Assembly (NCBI GenBank): GCA_945875045.1
Contig: CAMCIX010000057.1
Coordinates: 1-8,202, forward strand
Direction: 5' to 3'
DNA: 8,202 nucleotides
From: an uncultured Clostridia bacterium
GTDB taxonomy: Bacteria; Bacillota; Clostridia; Oscillospirales; Acutalibacteraceae
Both the position numbers and the translations under genes were made by a program. Below are positions 1 through 5,146 of the stretch, piece by piece; within the stretch, counting starts at the first letter, position 1, and each line of letters opens with the position of its first letter. The notes beneath the pieces are model-generated. The model ran no database searches, was not told where the DNA came from, and saw only the letters and a program-made list of their open reading frames with translations.

Positions 1-33
1 TAATAAAGGCTTGTCCGTGAAAAAATTGTCATA

Positions 34-1284
34 TTAGGTAGTCGGAAAAAATTTTTTATAAAAATCTATAAGCTTATCCCTTATTCCCCCCGCGAGGTAG
101 AGGGAGCCGAAGACGAAAACAGGGTCGTTATTCGCAAGCAAAGCTGATTTTTTTATCGCTTCGTCATAATTATCGGCTGTTACCGTGGGACAGTACTCCT
201 CTGCCGCTTCGGCAAGCTCTGAGGCGGAAAGCGTTCTCGGCATATTTTCAACCGTCACCGCGACCGCCGACCTACAAAACGGGAGGGTGGTTTTAAGGAC
301 GGTTTTATAGTCCTTGTCCTTCATAACTCCGATTACGGCGGTAACTCTGCCCGCGTGTTTTTTAAGAATTTTCGCAAGCTCTGCCGCGCCGTCGGGATTA
401 TGCGCGCCGTCAAGCACAACCAAGGGATTTTTGCATATTATCTCGGCTCTGGCGGGGAAAAATGTATTTGCAAGCGCTTTTTTCACCGTTTCATAAGGTA
501 TATTGTATCCCGAATTTTCCACAGTTTCAATAACGGTAAGAGCGTTTTCAATCTGGTACTCACCGCAAAGCGAAATATTGTACTCCTTATTCTTATATAT
601 AATACTGTTCTCGCTCTCATCGCATTTTAAAACGGTAAGACAGGATAAATCAGGTGTAACAAGCCGATTTGAATAGCTTTCTATCACCGCAAGCGCCTCC
701 TGACGTTGACCCGCCGAGGCGACGGTAACAGGGCATTCCTTAATTATTCCGCATTTTTCGGCGGCGATTTTTTCCACGGTATCCCCTAAAATGCCCAAAT
801 GGTCAAGTCCTATTTTAGTTATGACCGCGGCGGAAACGTTATTAAGGGTATTGGTCGCGTCAAATCTGCCGCCTAAACCCGTTTCGGCGACAACAATATC
901 GCATTTTTTATCGCTGAAATAGGTAAAAGCCGCGGCGGTAATAAACTCGAACTCGGTCATCTCCACACCCGAGTCGATAACCTTTTGCGAATATTTTATC
1001 AAATCCTCCTCGGAAATAAATTCTCCGTTTATCTGAATCCGCTCGCGGAAATCGATAACAAATGGAGAGATAAAAAGCCCCGTTTTAAAGCCCGCCGTTT
1101 CAAAAATTTTCGCAAGCATTGCCGAAACAGAGCCCTTGCCGTTTGTCCCCGCGATATGAACCGACCTAAAATTATCCTGCGGATTGTCAAGCTTTTCAAG
1201 GGCAAGGGATATTCGCTCAAGCCCCGCGGGCTTTGAAAATTTGCCGAGAGAATGAATATAATTCAAGGTTTCGCCGTAATTCAA
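34..1284 (-). CDS. folC: Bifunctional folylpolyglutamate synthase / dihydrofolate synthase
   Basis: A cytosolic Mur-ligase-like ATPase that adds glutamate to folates; many bacterial members also join dihydropteroate to glutamate. Seen in the 416-residue product: P-loop AGTNGKG at 45-51, GLGGRFDATN at 136-145, the KIGLDHLGILGDT segment at 157-169, the EKCGI lysine at 177 (position of the carbamylated lysine in the family), and DGAHNPDG at 292-299 opening the C-terminal domain. Length is normal and all core motifs are intact. The start is TTG at 1284-1282: an AGGAG ribosome site lies 8 nt upstream and no nearby in-frame ATG fits better. It appears monocistronic here, with its own promoter at about 1436-1463. 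No intrinsic terminator is visible in the 33 bases after the stop. The family call is firm; whether it has both activities cannot be read from sequence alone. Confidence 0.96.
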   Translation of the reverse strand: MNYGETLNYIHSLGKFSKPAGLERISLALEKLDNPQDNFRSVHIAGTNGKGSVSAMLAKIFETAGFKTGLFISPFVIDFRERIQINGEFISEEDLIKYSQKVIDSGVEMTEFEFITAAAFTYFSDKKCDIVVAETGLGGRFDATNTLNNVSAAVITKIGLDHLGILGDTVEKIAAEKCGIIKECPVTVASAGQRQEALAVIESYSNRLVTPDLSCLTVLKCDESENSIIYKNKEYNISLCGEYQIENALTVIETVENSGYNIPYETVKKALANTFFPARAEIICKNPLVVLDGAHNPDGAAELAKILKKHAGRVTAVIGVMKDKDYKTVLKTTLPFCRSAVAVTVENMPRTLSASELAEAAEEYCPTVTADNYDEAIKKSALLANNDPVFVFGSLYLAGGIRDKLIDFYKKFFPTT

Positions 1285-1321
1285 AATTTTTACTCCTTTT
1301 CCTATATATGTATTGTATTTA

Positions 1322-1383
1322 AGCGCCTTTTCCGCACAAAATACTATCGGACAAGGCGGAAAGCCGTAAGATACAGCGCCTTA
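1322..1383 (-). other. folC leader: hairpin-forming segment between short direct repeats
   Basis: The folC leader contains complementary arms TTTCCGC (1329-1335) and GCGGAAA (1356-1362), flanked by two copies of AGCGCCTT (1322-1329 and 1375-1382 on the plus strand). This would fold in the untranslated leader. It does not match the folate riboswitches or T-box elements I know, and no ATG-started leader peptide is present. It may be only a chance structure or a degenerate intergenic repeat. Confidence 0.3.
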
Positions 1384-1409
1384 AAAGCGCACGGTGCTGA
1401 TAAAAAGGT

Positions 1410-1449
1410 AAGTATGCTGTTGTCCTATAAGTGTGATAATAGCATACTT
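1410..1449. repeat. Perfect 9-bp inverted repeat spanning the folC transcription start
   Basis: AAGTATGCT (1410-1418) and AGCATACTT (1441-1449) form a perfect dyad, with half-site centres 31 bp apart. One arm lies between the predicted -35 and -10 of the folC promoter and the other just after the start point, as expected of an operator. Read on the plus strand, the arms extend with G-U pairs to about 15 bp and are followed by six T's, so it also looks like an intrinsic terminator. No plus-strand gene upstream would need one, however. Confidence 0.5.
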
Positions 1450-1463
1450 TTTTAAAATGTCAA
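1436..1463 (-). promoter_or_regulatory. Predicted folC promoter (extended -10)
   Basis: On the minus strand, TTGACA (1463-1458) is followed after 16 nt by TATTAT (1441-1436), which is preceded by TG plus one base, an extended -10. Transcription would start near 1429, leaving a leader of about 145 nt before folC. This is the only good sigma-A-like promoter seen in the folC upstream gap. Confidence 0.65.
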
Positions 1464-1506
1464 GCCATCAGCGACGAAGCTGTAAAGTTTGTATGTTATC
1501 GCACCG

Positions 1507-1532
1507 AAAAATACCGGTAGGACATTCCGGTA
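1507..1532 (-). terminator. Second terminator of the metY-cysK-Rrf2 operon
   Basis: On the minus strand, TACCGG (1532-1527) pairs with CCGGTA (1517-1512) across a 9-nt loop, followed directly by TTTTT (1511-1507). This is a classic intrinsic terminator layout, about 40 nt past the Rrf2 stop and directly behind another hairpin. Confidence 0.65.
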
Positions 1533-1536
1533 CAGT

Positions 1537-1571
1537 AAGAAAGAGACTGCGCCGAAACAGGTGCAGTCCCT
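1537..1571 (-). terminator. First terminator of the metY-cysK-Rrf2 operon
   Basis: The hairpin begins at the base next to the Rrf2 stop codon. AGGGACTGCACC (1571-1560) pairs with 1553-1542 over 12 positions, including one G-U pair and one A-C mismatch, around a 6-nt loop. The following tract is T-rich but interrupted (TTTCTT). It is likely a first, leaky terminator backed up by the hairpin at 1507-1532. Confidence 0.55.
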
Positions 1572-2003
1572 TTATATTATCCAGTTATTATACTCCTCGT
1601 CCTTTACCATAAGGTCTGCGATAGTATAGGAGTCAAAAAACTCATTTATTACGCGGTTAAGCTCCCGCCACATAGGAAACGTGCGGCAACGGTCGGCAAG
1701 CTCGCAGGGCTCAGCGCCCGATTTAAGACAGGCGACAGGGGCAAGCGTACTCTCTGTAACCGCAAGAATCTCGCTCACCTTGTACTTATCAGGCTCGCGG
1801 CAAAGGCGGTAGCCTCCGCCCTTGCCGTGCGCGCCCTCGACAAGCCCCGCCTTAGAGAGGCTTGCCATTATTCCTTCAAGATATTTTTGTGATATATTTT
1901 GCCGCTCGGTTATAGCCTTTAGTGGGATAAAGCCCTCGCCGCCGTGTTCGGCAAGATCTACCATAACCCTTAGCGCGTAACGTCCTCTTGTAGATACCGT
2001 CAT
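1572..2003 (-). CDS. Rrf2-family regulator, CymR/IscR-like, of sulfur metabolism
   Basis: A 143-residue winged-helix repressor of the Rrf2 family. The N-terminus (STRGRYALRVMVDLA, 4-18) and the ISQKYLEGIMASL recognition helix region (37-49) followed by the GKGGGYRL wing (60-67) are typical. Three cysteines at 92, 100 and 106 resemble the iron-sulfur ligands of IscR/NsrR, although the first spacing is seven residues rather than five. B. subtilis CymR, the best-known cysteine regulator of the family, lacks such a triad. The protein ends in Trp-Ile-Ile; a C-terminal Ile is the hallmark of peptides that dock in the CysK active site. The gene starts only 3 nt after the cysK stop, so it is translationally linked. 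Likely role (inference): represses this operon through the inverted repeat at 4403-4425 according to cysteine or iron-sulfur status. Whether it is a CymR or IscR functional equivalent is open. Confidence 0.88.
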   Translation of the reverse strand: MTVSTRGRYALRVMVDLAEHGGEGFIPLKAITERQNISQKYLEGIMASLSKAGLVEGAHGKGGGYRLCREPDKYKVSEILAVTESTLAPVACLKSGAEPCELADRCRTFPMWRELNRVINEFFDSYTIADLMVKDEEYNNWII

Positions 2004-2006
2004 AGC

Positions 2007-2939
2007 TTACTCTGCAAAAAGGGCTGTGGACAAATATCTGTCCCCCGTATCGGGGAGCAAAGCCACAATGGTTTTACCCGCGTTTTCTTCCCTCTTTGCA
2101 AGCTCGACCGACGCATACAGCGCCGCGCCCGAGGAAATACCTACCAGCACGCCCTCGCTTCTTCCGATTTCCTTACCGAAAGCGAAGGCGTCCTCGTTTT
2201 CTACGGGTAAAATCTCGTCATAAACAGAGGTATCAAGCACGTCGGGGACAAAGCCCGCGCCGATTCCCTGAATCTTATGCGCGCCCGACGGCTTACCAGA
2301 AAGCACCGCGGAGGAGGCGGGCTCAACCGCAACAACCTTAACCTGCGGCTTTTTGGACTTCAAGTACTTGCCTACGCCGGTAACCGTGCCGCCCGTGCCT
2401 ACGCCCGCGACGAATATATCAACCTCGCCGTCGGTGTCCTCGAAAATTTCGGGACCCGTGGTTTCAAAATGCGCCTTGGGGTTGGCGGGGTTTACAAACT
2501 GTCCGGGGATAAAGCTGTTAGGAATTTCCTTGCTTAATTCCTCCGCCTTGGCTATAGCGCCCTTCATTCCCTTTGCACCCTCGGTAAGCACCAGCTCCGC
2601 GCCGTATGCCTTCATAAGCTGTCTGCGCTCAACCGACATAGTTTCGGGCATAACAATTATAATTCTGTAGCCCCTCGCGGCGGCAACCGCGGCGAGACCA
2701 ATCCCTGTATTGCCCGAGGTCGGCTCGATAATAACCGAGCCCTCCTTGAGCTTTCCGCTCTTTTCGGCGTCATCGATCATCGCCTTTGCGATACGGTCCT
2801 TTACCGAACCCGCGGGATTAAAATATTCAAGCTTTGCCAAAACCTTGGCTTTAAGGTTATACTTTTTTTCGATATGGGTTAATTCCAAAAGCGGAGTTTT
2901 GCCTACAAGCTGATCCGCGGATGTGTAAATATTTGACAT
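2007..2939 (-). CDS. cysK: Cysteine synthase (O-acetylserine sulfhydrylase)
   Basis: A cytosolic fold-type II PLP enzyme that makes L-cysteine from O-acetylserine and sulfide. Seen in 310 residues: NPAGSVKDR with the PLP lysine at 47, PTSGNTG at 73-79 (substrate-binding loop), the phosphate-cradling [10 protein letters not shown] at 179-188, [10 protein letters not shown] at 221-230, the ISSGAA serine at 270, and [10 protein letters not shown] at 296-305. Length and motifs match the CysK/CysM group, without the CBS regulatory domain of cystathionine beta-synthase. It starts at ATG 2939 with an AGGAG site, 21 nt after the metY stop, and is followed 3 nt later by the Rrf2 regulator. This order fits the known partnership in B. 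subtilis, where CysK binds the CymR repressor. No serine acetyltransferase gene lies in the window, so the O-acetylserine source is elsewhere. Confidence 0.95.
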   Translation of the reverse strand: MSNIYTSADQLVGKTPLLELTHIEKKYNLKAKVLAKLEYFNPAGSVKDRIAKAMIDDAEKSGKLKEGSVIIEPTSGNTGIGLAAVAAARGYRIIIVMPETMSVERRQLMKAYGAELVLTEGAKGMKGAIAKAEELSKEIPNSFIPGQFVNPANPKAHFETTGPEIFEDTDGEVDIFVAGVGTGGTVTGVGKYLKSKKPQVKVVAVEPASSAVLSGKPSGAHKIQGIGAGFVPDVLDTSVYDEILPVENEDAFAFGKEIGRSEGVLVGISSGAALYASVELAKREENAGKTIVALLPDTGDRYLSTALFAE

Positions 2940-2960
2940 TTCTAATTACTCCTTTAAGAT

Positions 2961-4244
2961 TTATTTTACAAGCTCAAAGCCGTGTTCAAGGTCTGCAATA
3001 ATATCGTCGATATGCTCCGTTCCTACCGAGAGACGGACGGTGTTTGGCTTAATTCCTATACTTAACAGCTCCTCCTCGCTTAACTGCGAATGGGTTGTGG
3101 AGGCGGGGTGTATAACAAGGGATTTTACGTCCGCTACGTTTGCGAGCAGGGAGAAAAGCTCCAAGGACTCTGTAAACTTTCTTGCCTTTTCGGCTCCGCC
3201 CTTAATTTCAAAGGTGAAGATTGAGCCCGCGCCCTTTTCAAAGTAGCTGTCGTACAGCTCCTTTTGTCTGCCTGTGGCAAGCGAGGGGTGGTTAACCTTT
3301 TCTACCTGCGGGTGGTTTTTAAGGAAATCCACAACCTTTAAAGCGTTTTCAACGTGGCGCTCAACCCTTAAAGAGAGGGTTTCAAGTCCCTGTAATAACA
3401 GGAAGGAGTTAAAGGGCGAGATGGTCGCTCCCTGATCCCTCATAAGGGTGGTGCGAAGCTTTAATATGTAGGCGAGATTGCCGCAAGCCTCAGTAAATAC
3501 TACTCCGTGATAGGAGGGGTTAGGCTCTGAAAGACCGGGGAACTTATCGTTTGCCGCCCAGTCGAATTTGCCCGAATCCACAACAACGCCGCCCATTACC
3601 GTGCCGTGACCGCCGATAAACTTTGTAGCGGAGTGTACCACTATATCCGCGCCGTGCTCAATAGGTCTTAAGAGATACGGTGTCGCAAAGGTGTTATCAA
3701 CTATAAGGGGAATACCGTGACGGTGGGCGATTTCAGACAGCCCCTCAATATCCGCAATGTCGGAATTGGGGTTGCCGAGGGTTTCCGAATAGATAAGCTT
3801 TGTGTTGGGCTTAATAGCCGCCTCAATCGCCTCAAAATCGCTCGGTGCGGCAAAGGTGGTGTCAACCCCCTGCTCCTTTAGGGTATTGGCAAATAGGTTG
3901 TATGTACCGCCGTAAAGGTTAGAGGAGGCGACAATATGATCCCCCGCGCGGGCGATATTCTGCACCGCGTAGGTAATAGCCGCCGAGCCCGACGCGGTAG
4001 CGAGAGCCGCCGCCCCGCCCTCTAAGGCGGCAATGCGCTTTTCAAAAACGTCCGAGGTCGGGTTCATAAGCCTTGTGTAAATGTTACCGCCCTCCGAAAG
4101 ACCGAAGCGACCCGCCGCCTGTGCGGAATCCTTAAATACATAGGAGGTTGTCGCGTAAATCGGCACCGCGCGGGCGTCGGTTGCGGGGTCGGGACTTTCC
4201 TGACCCACGTGTAGCTGTAAGGTTTCAAACTTGTAATTGCTCAT
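2961..4244 (-). CDS. metY: O-acetylhomoserine sulfhydrylase (aminocarboxypropyltransferase)
   Basis: A cytosolic Cys/Met-metabolism PLP enzyme (fold type I) that converts O-acetylhomoserine plus sulfide to homocysteine, feeding methionine synthesis. The 427-residue length is typical of MetY, whereas MetB/MetC-type enzymes are about 380. Visible motifs are YTRLMNPT at 56-63, ASGSAAI at 84-90, [11 protein letters not shown] at 108-118, [13 protein letters not shown] with the PLP-nitrogen-binding Asp at 183, and [12 protein letters not shown] with the PLP lysine at 208. It is the first gene of the metY-cysK-Rrf2 operon, with ATG at 4244 and an AAAGGA site about 10 nt upstream. That site is complementary to an upstream leader segment, so translation is probably controlled. 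Promoter, putative Rrf2 operator and a Cys-ending leader ORF precede it. A related gamma-lyase specificity cannot be fully excluded, but the length and the internal [11 protein letters not shown] region favour MetY. Confidence 0.93.
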   Translation of the reverse strand: MSNYKFETLQLHVGQESPDPATDARAVPIYATTSYVFKDSAQAAGRFGLSEGGNIYTRLMNPTSDVFEKRIAALEGGAAALATASGSAAITYAVQNIARAGDHIVASSNLYGGTYNLFANTLKEQGVDTTFAAPSDFEAIEAAIKPNTKLIYSETLGNPNSDIADIEGLSEIAHRHGIPLIVDNTFATPYLLRPIEHGADIVVHSATKFIGGHGTVMGGVVVDSGKFDWAANDKFPGLSEPNPSYHGVVFTEACGNLAYILKLRTTLMRDQGATISPFNSFLLLQGLETLSLRVERHVENALKVVDFLKNHPQVEKVNHPSLATGRQKELYDSYFEKGAGSIFTFEIKGGAEKARKFTESLELFSLLANVADVKSLVIHPASTTHSQLSEEELLSIGIKPNTVRLSVGTEHIDDIIADLEHGFELVK

Positions 4245-4249
4245 TTTAA

Positions 4250-4315
4250 AAATTTCCTTTCGTTATTAAATATTATATTAATCAACATCGGCACATTCGC
4301 CCGAAACGGAAATTT
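4250..4315 (-). promoter_or_regulatory. Long-range stem predicted to hide the metY ribosome-binding site
   Basis: On the minus strand, CGAAAGGAAATTT (4262-4250), which contains the metY Shine-Dalgarno sequence, is complementary to 4315-4302. The 13 base pairs have a single bulged G at 4307. The upstream arm lies inside the leader ORF, a few codons before its two Cys codons. A ribosome paused there would cover this arm and free the ribosome site. A short competing hairpin (TCGG 4304-4301 with CCGA 4291-4288) overlaps the same arm. There is no terminator-like T-run before metY, so control would be at translation or through Rho. The complementarity is seen directly; the function is inferred. Confidence 0.5.
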
Positions 4316-4356
4316 GCCCTTACACGAGCCTCAAAAATGTCTGTTTTTAGCCTCAT
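4282..4356 (-). CDS. Putative cysteine-sensing leader peptide (24 aa) upstream of metY
   Basis: A 24-codon ORF starts at ATG 4356-4354, about 27 nt after the predicted transcription start. Its only upstream ribosome site is a weak GGTAGG ending 8 nt before the ATG. The product is basic and ends Arg-Met-Cys-Arg-Cys, with TGC at 4293-4291, TGT at 4287-4285 and stop TGA at 4284-4282. It ends 37 nt before the metY start. Cys codons next to the stop are what one expects of an amino-acid-responsive leader peptide for a sulfhydrylase/cysteine operon. Actinobacteria are known to use Cys-containing leader ORFs before sulfur genes, but this peptide is not recognisably one of those. The codons just before the Cys pair form the arm that pairs with the metY ribosome site. 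The ORF is short enough to be chance; its position and ending are the evidence. Confidence 0.5.
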   Translation of the reverse strand: MRLKTDIFEARVRANFRFGRMCRC

Positions 4357-4389
4357 ATCATTTACCTACCAATCCGATATGTTGGTGGT

Positions 4390-4418
4390 ATTATAGCATC
4401 TATTTCCTACTTTGTCAA
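4390..4418 (-). promoter_or_regulatory. metY-cysK-Rrf2 operon promoter (perfect consensus)
   Basis: Minus-strand TTGACA (4418-4413) and TATAAT (4395-4390) are separated by exactly 17 nt, a full sigma-A consensus, with an A/T-rich upstream stretch. Predicted start is near 4383, giving a leader of about 139 nt. Such a strong core promoter implies that expression is set mainly by repression and by the leader. Confidence 0.85.
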
Positions 4419-4425
4419 TAGGAAA
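4403..4425. promoter_or_regulatory. Candidate Rrf2 operator over the metY -35 box
   Basis: A perfect inverted repeat, TTTCCTA (4403-4409) and TAGGAAA (4419-4425) with a 9-bp spacer, has the -35 hexamer in its spacer. A protein bound here would block the operon promoter. The CCTATTG...TAGGAA pattern is reminiscent, from memory, of the AT-rich dyads bound by CymR-type Rrf2 regulators. The only Rrf2 gene in view is in this operon, so autorepression is the simplest reading. Confidence 0.6.
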
Positions 4426-4468
4426 ATGAAAAATTTTCTATTTTTTTAATATGTCGTTAGGCACAAAC

Positions 4469-4487
4469 CTGTTGACATTTCAACAAG
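4469..4487. promoter_or_regulatory. MarR operator 1, overlapping the -35 box
   Basis: The dyad TGTTGA-N4-TCAACA spans 4470-4485 with flanking bases matching operator 2. The -35 TTGACA (4472-4477) is part of it. Its centre is 31 bp from that of operator 2, about three helical turns, so two dimers would sit on the same DNA face. Confidence 0.65.
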
Positions 4488-4500
4488 TTTATGCTATACT
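4472..4500 (+). promoter_or_regulatory. Promoter of the MarR gene
   Basis: TTGACA (4472-4477), a 17-nt spacer and TATACT (4495-4500) give a near-consensus sigma-A promoter with a predicted start near 4507. This leaves only about 27 nt of leader before the TTG start. Both ends of the promoter touch the flanking dyads. Confidence 0.85.
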
Positions 4501-4518
4501 TGTTGAAACTTCAACAAG
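4499..4518. promoter_or_regulatory. MarR operator 2, over the transcription start
   Basis: Arms CTTGTTGAA (4499-4507) and TTCAACAAG (4510-4518) are perfect 9-bp complements around a 2-bp centre, a typical MarR-site size. The dyad begins inside the -10 box and covers the predicted start point, directly upstream of the MarR coding region. Autorepression is the likely meaning. Confidence 0.75.
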
Positions 4519-4533
4519 CAAGGAGGAAATCAG

Positions 4534-4977
4534 TTGAAAAAGAGATTTGAAACCTTTACCGTGCTTTTAAACAGAATAAGCCGAAATATCAGGAAATTGA
4601 AAAATCGGGAGATGGCGGAATATAATTTGAGAAGCGCGCATATTTCCTGTCTTTATTATCTGTATTTATCCGAGGGCTTGACGGCAACCGAGCTCTGCGA
4701 GAGGTGTGAGGAGGACAAAGCCACCGTTTCCCGCGCCCTCGACTATCTTGAGACAAACGGTTATCTTACCTGTGAAGCCAAAAGCGCTAAACGCTATAAA
4801 AGCCCCCTTGTTTTGACCAAAAAGGGGGTTGAGGTAGGAGAAAGGATTGCCGAAAAAATAAATAAAATTCTTGACCGAATAAGCGGCGAACTAACCGAGG
4901 AGGAGCGGCTTGAGTTTTACCGCTGTCTTACGGTAATAAGCGACAGTCTTGATTTTATAGCAAAAGACAAAATTTAA
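4534..4977 (+). CDS. MarR-family transcriptional regulator
   Basis: A 147-residue winged-helix dimeric regulator. The HTH runs over about residues 49-78 (LTATELCERCEEDKATVSR then ALDYLETNGYL), with the wing at 83-97 (SAKRYKSPLVLTKKG) and long flanking helices at both ends for dimerisation. The start is TTG at 4534: AGGAGG lies 7 nt upstream, and the first in-frame ATG is 26 codons in, which would cut the first helix. Five cysteines (39, 55, 58, 80, 131) are present, two of them in the HTH, so redox sensing is conceivable but unsupported. Two matching dyads bracket its promoter, pointing to autoregulation. The ligand is unknown. The DegV/FakB-type gene downstream makes a lipid-related signal, as for FabT, possible but speculative. 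It is divergent from the sulfur operon, and the two promoters' -35 boxes are only 53 bp apart. Confidence 0.92.
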   Translation: MKKRFETFTVLLNRISRNIRKLKNREMAEYNLRSAHISCLYYLYLSEGLTATELCERCEEDKATVSRALDYLETNGYLTCEAKSAKRYKSPLVLTKKGVEVGERIAEKINKILDRISGELTEEERLEFYRCLTVISDSLDFIAKDKI

Positions 4978-4990
4978 TAGGAGTGATGTT

Positions 4991-5086
4991 ATGTTTTTTA
5001 TAAAATCGGCGCTGATTGTGACCGAAAAGGGTATCGTTAATAACGGATTGACAGCTCCTATTGCCAATGCGCTATCAGCCCTATAA
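4991..5086 (+). CDS. Possible 31-residue small ORF between MarR and DegV
   Basis: ATG at 4991 has an AGGAG (4979-4983) 7 nt upstream, starts 13 nt after the MarR stop and runs 31 codons to TAA at 5086. The predicted peptide begins MFFIKSALIV and then turns polar (TEKGIVNNG), ending in an Ala/Leu-rich stretch. I do not recognise it. The good ribosome site and tight spacing favour a translated small gene. It could equally be the decayed start of a longer gene, since the 60 bases up to degV hold no further obvious coding sequence, only a weak AGCAG/CTGCT hairpin (5088-5110). Confidence 0.35.
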   Translation: MFFIKSALIVTEKGIVNNGLTAPIANALSAL

Positions 5087-5146
5087 AAGCAGGCTGTACG
5101 AAAAACTGCTGCATATATTTTTAAGATAATAAAGGAGCCTATCATT

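Noticed and set aside
1..33. Possible tail of a plus-strand coding region ending at TAG 34-36 region
   Set aside because: Only about ten codons are open in one frame and nothing identifies them; too short to support a gene.
4245..4383. T-box or SAM riboswitch in the metY leader
   Set aside because: The T-box core (GGGTGG-ACCGCG type) and the SAM-I/SAM-II core sequences are absent, and there is no terminator hairpin with a T-run before metY.
4365..4388. Hairpin CCACCAA/TTGGTAGG at the head of the metY leader
   Set aside because: The predicted start near 4383 places most of the 5' arm outside the transcript, so it cannot be a strong RNA hairpin as drawn.
5048..5087. Promoter for degV (TTGACA at 5048)
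   Set aside because: No acceptable -10 lies 16-18 nt downstream, and TATAAA at 5082 is 28 nt away.
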